Assembly (NCBI GenBank): GCA_033065855.1
Contig: JAVXUO010002032.1
Coordinates: 124,001-188,000, forward strand
Reading direction: 5' to 3'
DNA length: 64,000 nt
Source: Escallonia rubra
Lineage: Eukaryota > Streptophyta > Magnoliopsida > Escalloniales > Escalloniaceae
Both the position numbers and the translations under genes were made by a program. Each line of letters starts with the position of its first letter. The stretch's first letter is position 1. Below, piece after piece: positions 47,070 through 56,806 of this stretch. The notes beneath the pieces were generated by a model, which searched no databases, was not told the DNA's origin, and saw only the letters and a program-made list of their open reading frames with translations.

Positions 47070-48186
47070 TTGCCCCTGGCTCAAGCAATTGAATGCTTGG
47101 AAATTGCGAAGAGTCATGTCTTTAAATTGGTAGTATTTTCACAATATCAATAAACTTTCACGATCGATATGTAGCCTTTCACGATCGATAGCCTTTCATT
47201 ATCCATAGCCTTTCAAAATCGATAGCCATGTACGATCGATAGCATTTCACGATCGATAGCCTTACACGATCGATAGCCTTACACGGTTGGTAGCATTTCA
47301 CGATCGATAGCCTTTCATGATTGACAATCTCCCATTATCGATAGGCTTGAATTTTTCACTATCGATTGTGAAGAGTCATATCTTTCAAAGGAAAATTATT
47401 TTTTCACTATCGATAAACTTTCACGATCGATATATAACCTCTCACGATTGATAGCTTTTCATGATCGATAGTATTTCACGATCGATAGGCTTGTATTCTT
47501 CAAAGTGACAGCATTTCGCTATCTATTAGCCATCGATTGGCTTTTGTTCTCTATGTACCGGTGTCAATGACCATAGTTGGCCAAGCCACTACACAAATCA
47601 TGACCATTTTTTGTCAAGCTACTAACTAAATGAAGACCATTTTTGGCCAAGCCGTTAACCCAATCAATATATAAAATGGCTATTGATAAGCCAATCGATT
47701 GAGCATTTCCTTAATTCAACGTGTATGGACAAAAATAAAAAATATATATATTTTGACTATATTTGTAGTTCTTAATAACCATTGAATTAATACTCTACCT
47801 TGGTGTGCTCTACAAACCCAAAAAAGGGAGTCTTTCGCCAAACAATATAACACCAATTGGCTCCCAAAATGCATATTCTTCATCATTTTTCATGTGACAA
47901 AAGCTTCAAATTCACCAATAGTGGGGAATTTTAAATCGATAGCCATGGTTGGCTTGCTATACATGCCGCATGAAAATGACTCTTTTTTGCTTTCAGCCAA
48001 AATTGGCTTGCAAACTTGCCCCCCAACCATATCGATTAGATCTCCTTTTGGCATATCAATCTCATATGAGAATGGACATGGTTGTTCAATTGTTTCAACC
48101 ATTTTTGGCATGATGTTGATCTTACAAACATTACTTACACCACTTTTGGTGTAAGTTTCAGCCAACTGTATTGCATCCAAATAATT
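47070..48186 (-). mobile_element. 3' region of the second LTR element, with CGATCGATAG minisatellite
   Basis: Directly upstream (minus sense) of the LTR. About 47150-47500 is a degenerate array of ttcacgatcgatagcc-type units of about 16-18 bp. Beyond 47700 is an unrecognised coding-like stretch. The element is cut at about 48186, where hAT exon 1 begins; pol and the 5' LTR are gone. Confidence 0.6.
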
Positions 48187-48210
48187 TATCAACATTGCTA
48201 CTGCTAACAT
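47890..48210 (-). CDS. Unrecognised ORF, 106 aa, low confidence
   Basis: From an ATG at 48208-48210 the frame runs to the stop at 47890. The first few codons lie in hAT exon 1 DNA in the wrong frame for the transposase, so the start is incidental. The informative part is roughly from TYTKSGVSNVCKIN to FPTIGEFEAFV. It has three Cys, no membrane segment and no motif I recognise. It is in sense orientation with the LTR element and could be a broken accessory ORF of that element. Confidence 0.3.
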   Translation of the reverse strand: MLAVAMLINYLDAIQLAETYTKSGVSNVCKINIMPKMVETIEQPCPFSYEIDMPKGDLIDMVGGQVCKPILAESKKESFSCGMYSKPTMAIDLKFPTIGEFEAFVT

Positions 48211-48772
48211 TTTTCGTTTGAAAGAAAGAATCAATCGTGCGTGACTTTGACTTTCTCATCTGCAAAAATAAGCATATTATAATTAGCATAACTATTGAGT
48301 ACGATAAATGTATAGTAAATTGCTCAGTTCGTGTTTTTTTGTAACTATTGAATACGTTAATACTATAAGAATTAAATTAACGATTATGTAACTATTGAAA
48401 TAGCGTAACTATTGAAATAGTGTAACAATTGAATACGTTAATACTAATGAAACTCTTTCCATTTTCACGAGGCTTCACATTCCTCCTTTTTTGACCCTAA
48501 GCCTTTCATCCAACCTTTATCGTTTTTTTCTCCACAAGGTGCCCCAGTAACTAACCCCACATTTTCTGATCAATTTTTTTTTCTTCTGTAGAGTGTTATT
48601 TTTGTCTATACAAGGAAAAAAATAATATATATATATATAGTTATTTCAATTAGATACTCACATTTTATGCATTTACAAAAATGCCATTATATCGTAACTA
48701 ATTGATTAGAGTTTCTTTTTGTTGTATTCTTTATACTTTGTGTCACCGGCTGTTATAATCTTTTCGTTCTCA

Positions 48773-51213
48773 TTCTTCATTCTTCCAAATCCTAAATTTC
48801 AAATCTCCAAATTACGAAAAAATACGAATTGATCGAGGTGAGTTCCTTTGTTTTTAGTTTAATTCTTGGAGTATTAACGAATTCAATAGTTACGCTAATT
48901 ATCGTATTAATGTATTCAATTGTTACGCTATTTTAATAGTTACGCTATTCATTAGTTTAATTTTTATAGTATTAACGTATTCAATTTTTACATTGTTTCA
49001 AAAGTTACGCTATCGTTAGTTTAATTCTTATAGTATTAACGTATTCAATAGTTACGAAAAAACATGAACTGAGCAATTTACTATACATTTATCGTATTCA
49101 ATAGTTACGCTAATTATAGTATGCTTATTTTTGTAGAGGAGAAAGTCATAGTCACGCACAATTGATTCTTTCTTTCAAACAAAAAATGTTAGCAGTAGCA
49201 ATGTTGATGAACGACTTCCCCCAACCAAGAATGTTAATGATGATAACATTGTCACACCAATTCCTAATCTTGCTACTGACGTTGAGATTCCGAGTCTAGA
49301 AGGTCGTCCTAAAAAATTTCCAAGACTTGAAAGTAGGAATGTCAGCAATGATTTTGAGCGTGATCCAGGATTGCGGCCACAAATATGGGAATATCATGCC
49401 GATCAACGTGATGAAATTCGACGAAGATATATCAATGTCGGTCCATATCACTGCATACTTTCTTCATATCCAAAATCTGGACCAGTAAGTCATCCTCGTC
49501 GCTTTCAATCTTCGTGGTTTGAATTATTTAAATCATGGTTAGAGTATTCTCCTACAAAGGATGCAGCCTTTTGTTTGCCTTGTTTTCTCTTTAATAAGCC
49601 GGGGGAAAATTCTGGACAAAGTGCATTTACTATTGAAGGATTTAGAAGTTGGAGAAAAATTAGGAACGAAAAAGATTGTGCTTTTCTAAATCATGTGGGA
49701 AGTGATCCCAATTCGTGTCGTAGAAGTACTCAAAAAGCTTGCGAAGATTTAATGAATCAACCTCAGCACATACAACAACAGTTTGATAAATGCACTTCTC
49801 AGCAAATAGAAGCCAATCGATTGCGACTAAGATCATCAATTGATGCCGTTTTATATGTCACGTTGCAAGGATGTGCACTTAGAGGTCATGACGAGAGTAT
49901 AAATTTGAAAAATCGTGAAAACTTTATCGAATTGGCGAAGAGATTTGCTAGGTATAATGCGAATGTTACAGATGTTGTTTTAGATAGAGCCCCCTCTCAA
50001 TGCCTTTTACACGTCACCGATGATCGAAAAACAAATCTTACATGTTGTATCAAAGAAAGTGAGACGAGCAATTTCCAAAGAAATTGGTGATGGAAAGTTT
50101 TGTGTACTTGTTGATGAAGCTCGCGATGAGTCAAAAAAAAGAGCAGATGGCAATTATCTTGAGATTTGTGGATAGTGATGGCCTTCTTCAGGAGGGTTTT
50201 TTTGGTCTTGTTCATGTTTCAGACACCAAGGCCTTAACATTAAAGAATAAATTATTTTCACTTCTTTCTCGTGAGGATATTAACATCCACAACATCAGAG
50301 GCCAAGGATATGATGGGGCAAGTAACATGTGAGGAGAATTTAATTGTTTACAGGCTTTAGTAGCTAAAGAATGTCCATATGCTTACTTTGTCCATTGCTT
50401 TGCACATCGTTTGCAACTAGCATTAGTTGCAGTGTCTAAAGATATTGATCAAATTCAAGACTTCTTTGACACATTAACTCTTATTGTCAACTCAGTTTGT
50501 GCTTCTTTTAAGCGTGTTGATGAGTTAAAAGCTGCTCAAGCTAGTGAAATTGCAGAATTGATTGCTATTAATGAGCTTGAAACTGGTACTGGGTTAAACC
50601 AAATTGGCACTTTACAAAGAGCTGGTGATACTCATTGGAGTTCTCATTTGAAAGCTATTTCAAGCTTGATGAAAATGTTCAACGCAACTAGTGTGGTTTT
50701 AAGTACCATTGTTGATGTAGGGGATACTTCTAAACAACGTTTGCAGGCAAATACAGCCTATGAAAGTCTGAATTCTTTTGAGTTTGTGTTGATCTTGCAT
50801 CTGATGAAAGCGATTTTTGAAATCACTGAAGTTCTTTGTCAAGCTTTACAACGAAAGTCACAAGACATTCTTAATGCCATGCACCTTGTTTTAACCACCA
50901 AAGCACTTATTCAAAAGTTGAGAGATGATGGATCGGAAGAGTTGTTCATCACTGTGAAAACTTTTTGTGCGCGTCATGGAGTAAATGTCCCAGACATGAC
51001 TGCTAATTTGGTTGGAAGAAAGGGGAAAGCTCGTCTTCAACCAGATGCAATTACAGTTGAGCAGCATTATCGAGTGAATATATTTATTGCTGCAATTGAT
51101 TTCCAATTGAAGGAACTGAATTATAGTTTAACGACAATGCAGTAGAGCTACTTACGCTCAGTTCAGCTTTGGATCCTAGATAAATGCATCAAAATTTAAG
51201 AAGTGATGATCTT
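48773..51213 (+). pseudogene. hAT transposase, copy 2 (head-to-head with copy 1)
   Basis: A 5' UTR exon ends at a GTGAGT donor (about 48837). The intron acceptor is at 49136, directly before the start codon. Here the start is AGG (ATG in copy 1) and codon 5 is TAG. The frame then runs to about 49992: DSFFQTKNVSSSNVDE, ERDPGLRPQIWEY, CLPCFLFNKPG (TTF-type zinc finger). A one-base insertion near 49992, an A-run shift near 50145, a TGA at 50330-50332 (CGA in copy 1) and a shift near 51121 follow. Core motifs GQGYDGASNM and HCFAHRLQLALV are retained. It ends after SDDLC at 51213, where a CAC-rich repeat replaces the C-terminal domain. It is clearly non-functional. Confidence 0.88.
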
Positions 51214-52010
51214 TGCCACCATGCCACAACCACTACCACTGTCATCGCCGTCACAACCACCGCTAACACTACCGCCACCACCACCACCGCCACCACTACT
51301 GCCATCGCCAACATCGCCAGTACTGCTACAACTACCACCGTCGCTGCCACTACTGCCACCACTATTGTCACTACCACCGCCATTGTATCCCCACCACTAC
51401 AGCCACCGTCACCACCACCACCACCACCATCGCCAGTACTACCACAACTACCACCGTCACCACCACTACTACCACAACCACCGCCACCACTATTACCACC
51501 ACCATTGCTAGTACTGCCACAACTACCACTGTCGCCACCACTACTGCCACCACCATCGCCACCACTATTGCCACCACCACCACTGTCGCCGCCACAACCA
51601 CCGCTATCATAGCCACTAATAATGCCACACCACCACCATCACCATCACTATTGCCACCATAATCACCATTATTGCCACCACCGTCGCCACCACCACTACT
51701 ACCGGCACTACCACCATCACTACCATCATTACTGCCACCACCACCATCACCGCCGCCACCACCACTACTGCCACCACCGCTGCCAATTCAACATCACTAT
51801 TGCCATCGCCGCTGCTGCCACTATTGCCACCACCCCCACCACTATTGCCACCGGCATCACTATTGGCGTCAGTTGACGACCACCAGTTATACCTTGTTAT
51901 ACCTTAATACCACCACTACCATCATTATCATCACTTGACCATCCCACCACTTCCACCGTCGATGTTGCTACCCTGTGCAGTGCTGCCACGACCACAACCA
52001 TCACTACCAT
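51214..52010. repeat. CAC/CCA/ACT-rich trinucleotide repeat
   Basis: About 800 bp of imperfect triplets (cca, cac, act, gcc, att) with almost no G on the plus strand. The three plus-strand frames read as poly-Pro/Ser, poly-His/Tyr and poly-Thr/Ala, all open for long stretches. These ORFs are artefacts of the repeat. It starts exactly at the hAT copy 2 breakpoint. Confidence 0.9.
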
Positions 52011-52204
52011 GTGGTGGCACTAGCACACTTGAAACCACTTATTGTAATTTGTTTTTCATCGTAAATCAGGAATATAATTGTCTAAAAATTTATTACCTTT
52101 CCATTTCCTCTATTCTCCAAACACAAAATTGGAATTCTCTTTTGTTCAAAAAAAAAAAAAAAAAAACGAATTGAATTCCAAATCTGAAATTCAAATCCTA
52201 AAAG
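52011..52204. other. No gene seen
   Basis: Short AT-rich spacer with an A-run of about 18 at 52149-52166. Confidence 0.4.
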
Positions 52205-53640
52205 AGTTGGTTCCAAACGAACCAGGTATAGGACACTTCATAAGTAATAAATTTTGAAAAATCTCATATACTATTGCTAATTATAAGAGAGAAATTGTGT
52301 ACACGTGTTAACTAATTATTCCCTGGTGCAATGGATCGACAACTTTCTTAAAATTGTAGGACAACCTAAAACACGTAAATTAGGAAGAAAAACAAAGTAG
52401 ACAGAGCAACAACAAAAAAAATGAGGGGGTGGAGGTAAAACATAACATCCTTTTTAGTTATATTATATATTCAAATTCTTTTCTCATTAAAAGAATCATT
52501 AGTTATTAGCTCTTTAAGTTCAAAGGAGTATTTTTGTTTAGCCTGACGCATACTGATTTGGGATCGTAGATATTAGCAAAGTACATCAGCTCAAAAAATT
52601 AAAGATTAAGGATACTATCTCCCAAATCACATATCGACCATACATAAAGTTTAGAATTGGTTCTTATACCTAGTGGGTTTCTCCTACTCTGAAACATACT
52701 TTTGACTTGGACACTAAATTTCAATAGAATCAACAAAAAATAAAAAAAGATTCGGCCACCATCTTTCTCTCCGCGTGTATGTAGCTAGTCCGAAACTTCC
52801 TCAAGCCATGGAACCCACTGTTGCTGGATTCCCTCACTATGGAAAATGAGTGATCTTCCTACTTAGTACTTCACTTTAATTACTTCTTTCTATTTTATTT
52901 TATGTCTTTCACTTTAATTTGTTCTTTATCATTTACGCTTTTTCTTGCATAATATTTTATGTCTCCCTTGAGCTCTAAAGACGCTTGGCAAGTATGGATC
53001 CTGACTCAGACGATTGAATAGACGCGTCATATCACTCCTTTATCTTGGGAAATCAACGTCGTCACTCTGACGAATGTACTGTTAGTATTGCTTAGCTTAT
53101 AAGTAACTAGTTTCCTTCCTCTGGAGAAAAGGCAGTGCTAGGTTCTATTTTCCTAAAATAAAATTACTGTTGCCCTGAATCAGTGCTAGGTTGTGTTTTC
53201 TCTGTCATTCTGGTTGGACTTCAAAGGATTTGCTGATCACCAGCACAAGTGACTGAGGTGAGTTACTCTGATTAGCACTCATGGTATTGCTATTGACTAA
53301 TGTTGTCCACGGATTACATTTCTTGTACGTTGGTTACTACCAGTCAAAAACTGTATTTCTGTTATGGGTTCCATCTCTATGGGTCAAATGTTGCCAAGTT
53401 AGGGCTTTTGTTCGATTTCCTTTTGTCACTGAACAATTAGAGCGGCCGAGGAGTGGCGCACCGATTATTTGCTCCGATGTACATGAAGTTTGCTCTTTGC
53501 AAGAGTGGAAGATTTGCGGGGTACATCGTACCATCCTCGTTAGAAAGATTACGTTTAACTTTGAGTTTGTTGAAAACGTAAATTACATTTTGGTGTTTTA
53601 TGTTTGCCCACAGTTTCAAAATTAAGACAAGTCTCTGCGC
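52205..53640. repeat. Repeat R1, copy 5, rearranged
   Basis: 52205-53175 follows R1 in plus orientation with deletions and the extra block also seen in copy 2. From about 53176 to 53640 the sequence is the R1 start in reverse orientation (ctgtcattctggttggac to catttttggtgtttt-like phrases). It is followed to about 53768 by the inverted form of 365-504. An internal inversion or two inverted copies joined together would explain this. Confidence 0.7.
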
Positions 53641-53939
53641 AGTTCCTTAACTATAGCCGTTTCACTACATTATCCCTTCAACTAGAAAAGAAGGTGTACC
53701 ATAACGACTCGAAATGTTAATGAGCTAAATCAAAGCCAAATTTGGCTTTAATCAAAGGTAACCGAGTTTATTTGGCAAGAGGGCACACAAGAAATAGTAC
53801 TATCTGATGTTCGAATTTTAGGGGGAAAGGAAAAAAGCAGGATGGCCGAGATGCCAATGCCATAAATTAAAGTGTAAAACAGGAATTGTCCAGGATGCCA
53901 TAGATGAAGACGATTCCAAAAAATAAAGACCACCACGTG

Positions 53940-54290
53940 TTTTACCCGTTGCCAAAATCATCTTAGTCAGTGGGTCATTGGGCGAAAGGTACAAGAATCT
54001 TGAGAAGAAGTGACAATGTATGGAGAATGAATGGTAAGCTTACTTACAATTAATTGATTAAAAATAAAATATGGAACATGCAAAATACCAGTAAAAGCAA
54101 GTTTGGAAAGTAAGGGTACACAACCAATTCCAGTAACATAGACATGAGATCCGTTGGGTAAACGAATAAAGGAAGATGACTGTGTGGGAGAAATATAAGG
54201 TGATATCTGGAACCATATGGTCAATACTCCAGTATCTATAATCCATAAAGGATCAGGAGAGGATGGAGAGAAAGAAAGGGAAGTGTAACA
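53940..54290 (-). pseudogene. Copia protease / GAG-pre-integrase fragment
   Basis: Minus-strand frames give DPLWIIDTG (protease DTG motif), then after a frameshift SFIRLPNGSHVYVTGIGCV, AFTGILHVPYFIFNQLIVSKL. This is the typical copia order protease, VRLPNG...VTGIG, L..VLYVP.F..NLLSVSKL. About 110 codons remain and two frames are needed. No LTR is seen nearby. Confidence 0.8.
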
Positions 54291-56640
54291 CCCGATTTTT
54301 TTTTTAATTATCGGGCTACTTGTGTAAATTCTAATTAGAATGGTATTTTGACTTTGATCTAAATGGTGGTCCTTAGCAAACTGCTGGGAAGTACTTTTAG
54401 TGACGAATTTAGCATTTGATATTATGTAGTCACTATTATAGTTAGATTAGACATGAAAATAGATTTCGATTTGGATTAGAAGTTTGAGTTGTATTATAAT
54501 TACGTCAGCAATCATGTAAGACCGAGGAACTCACATGAAAGTCTGAAGGTTATTGGAGGAACAGAGGAGAAGAAAAAGAAACTATTGGACAATGTTGGAG
54601 GTGCTGGGTGCAATTAATCTTGCGTGGTAGCTGTGCCCTCAATGTTGCGCAGTTTAGCTGTTGCTGCAAATTGGGTTCTTTGGGGGATCCTTTGTCGGAT
54701 CATATTATGAGTTTGGCTTAGGGTTGCATTTTGCCTCTTGTTTCCCTAGTCCCTGAGGCCAAAGGATGTTTGGCCGCCTTTATTTTTTATTAGTTCCTTC
54801 ATATTGCAGTCAGCTTCTATTGGGCGTTCCTCCCATAGAGGCCCAGGATGTTACCCTAGATCTTATGCTGCCATGATATATACTACTGCTATGCTACTCA
54901 AGAGAAAGCTCACCAAGACAGCAGCACTGAGCAGAGAACGTAGAAAGGCGAGAAGAAGGTAGTTAAGGCAGGTTAAAGGTCATGCGCTAATTATCTTTTT
55001 AATATCCCGAAGGACCTCTGCACATCTATATTTTCTTGGTCGTCACGTCTTGGATATTCAGTAAATGAAGTAGGTAAGGTTAAGAACTAATTATCCTTTC
55101 GATCTCCCGAAGTACCTGCATATTGATATTCTTTTGTTCGGTAGCCACCTCTTGATATTCAGTACACTATGTATCTGTATGACCCTTTTCTCAACTAATC
55201 ACGGAGAAGAAAAAGCATTTTGTGATTAGGTTTTTCTCGTTCAAGCATATCTCATTTTAGGGTTCCTTTCCACTTCAGAAGCTTTTTAAACAGTTGTGGT
55301 AAGTACTCCAAGTGGCTACGGTAAGTTATTCTAATCAAAGGGTTTGGTCTGTTCTAGATTTTGGGGTGGGTTATGGAGATTCATTGCACTGTTTGGTGAT
55401 GGAGTCATAATGTTTTGTTCAAGTTCATCAGTAGCCATTTGATTTATTGTTTAATGTACTGACAACACCAAAGTAAAGTCTAATTTATCTCTTATCATTG
55501 CCAATTGTCAAGGCTTGCAGTTCTTGCCTATCAGTAGTTAAATACCAGCCACAGTTTGATGTTAAATTTACACTAGTTGCCCAAAAAAGTGAGTGAGATT
55601 TGATTCGAGTATACACTTCCCAACCGCGTTATAAACCGCCCAGCACCAAACAACCAAAACGACGATTTGATTTCACTCTTATGTGCAATCTTCTCACTTG
55701 TGTTTAGTCTTGATTATAATCATTAGGTTCTAAAAACTTAATTTGTACATATAAGCTGTACCCAAATTACTAACATCCTTATACTAGACATCACTGAAGT
55801 ACCTAAAACCTTGAACTTACCTGTGTTTGCTCATCCAAACCTGGATGAGAGTGATAGCAAAAACTTCAAAACTGGCTGTAAAAGTTAAGAAATATAGCTT
55901 TTGGAACATTCTAGGGCGGTCTACTTATACATCCTCAGAGAGCATATTCTTCGAAACGGAAGAAAAAGGAGGGGGGAAAAAAAAAAACCAAACATTTGTA
56001 AGAGAAAAAAAAAGTAGCTTTTAATAGTTGCTATAATTTAGTCCTTGTGTTATTAGTTTTCGTCTTTAGTTATATTATCCAAGTCATTTTGTTATTAGGT
56101 CTAGTCTTTAGCTCAACTAATCTAGAATGTTTTAGAATACAGGATCCCTTGAATTACTAGGAAAGCTCTCTGTTATTTTCTTTAGATAAGCGAGCAATGT
56201 AAGACAGATCAGGGGAACTTGAATAATAGAATTGCTGCAGCCTTTGCTTTCGTTCAGTGATGAGACTCTTGAATCTTTTGTCTTTCAGGTGAGACTCTTA
56301 GAATGCCTTAATGAGACTCCAATCTTCTGTTATCACAATGCCTTAATGAGACTCCAATGTTCTGTTATCTGTTGTTCTTCCCTTGTTTGTTCGAAGATAT
56401 AATAAAACAGCAAAACTTCACGGTACCTAAAAGAACCCCAAAAATTTGAGCCTCAAAATCCTAAACCCCAATTTTAGCTTCTTAATTACAAACTCTACAT
56501 ATCTAAGCCCTAGCCTACCGTACCTGCTTGTACGACATCCATTTATGTCCCTTAATATGTTCATTCGACATTTCATCCTTTTATGCTAAATTCAATCCCT
56601 TCCAAGTATGTATGCTCTTGTAAACTGCATCTTTAGTTAG
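54291..56640. other. No gene seen; two small tandem duplications
   Basis: Low-complexity, AT-rich DNA. About 54970-55070 and 55078-55170 are a diverged direct duplication (ctaattatc...cccgaag.acct...gatattcagta). About 56301-56370 holds a 35-bp duplication (aatgccttaatgagactcca, then atcttctgttatc). No coding region is supported. Confidence 0.5.
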
Positions 56641-56644
56641 AGAG

Positions 56645-56652
56645 TTCATGAA
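56645..56652 (+). promoter_or_regulatory. Two-unit heat shock element-like site upstream of HSP70 D
   Basis: TTCATGAA (TTCnnGAA) lies 155 bp upstream of the ATG at 56807. It is only two pentamer cores, and no good TATA box is seen nearby, so this is weak. Confidence 0.25.
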
Positions 56653-56806
56653 AAGTGTGAATTCAAATCTATCCGAAAAATTAAATAATTAGGTTTGAAG
56701 ACAAGAGTCGTAAGTACGTGTCTTCAGAAGTAGCTTCCAGTCCTACTCATCCGTACTATCTGGTGCCTGTGTAGCAGTGCCATATCAATTCTCTCTGTCA
56801 GTAGAA

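Larger units (their letters stand above)
40304..48460 (-). mobile_element. hAT transposon, copy 1, split by CACTA and by an LTR element
   Basis: The left end CAGGGGCGGATCCAGAAAG (40304) is followed by a run of 17 G (40329-40345), then the transposase C-terminus. The CACTA element (40886-45029) interrupts the coding region with a perfect ATA TSD. An LTR element (46473-48186) replaces about 0.6 kb of the N-terminal region. The 5' end of the gene (48187-48240, ATGAGAAAGTCAAAG) and its UTR intron (to about 48450) lie beyond that. The right end TIR is not found. Confidence 0.75.

Noticed and set aside
47150..47500. CRISPR-like array of short repeats
   Set aside because: Units are directly adjacent and degenerate with no unique spacers, and the context is a plant LTR element. 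It is a minisatellite.
51184..51938. Poly-Pro, poly-His and poly-Val ORFs
   Set aside because: Pure product of the CAC-rich triplet repeat, open in all frames.
56777..56806. Upstream in-frame ATG as the start of HSP70 D
   Set aside because: The ten extra residues are not conserved, and MAGKGEG is the normal plant Hsc70 start.
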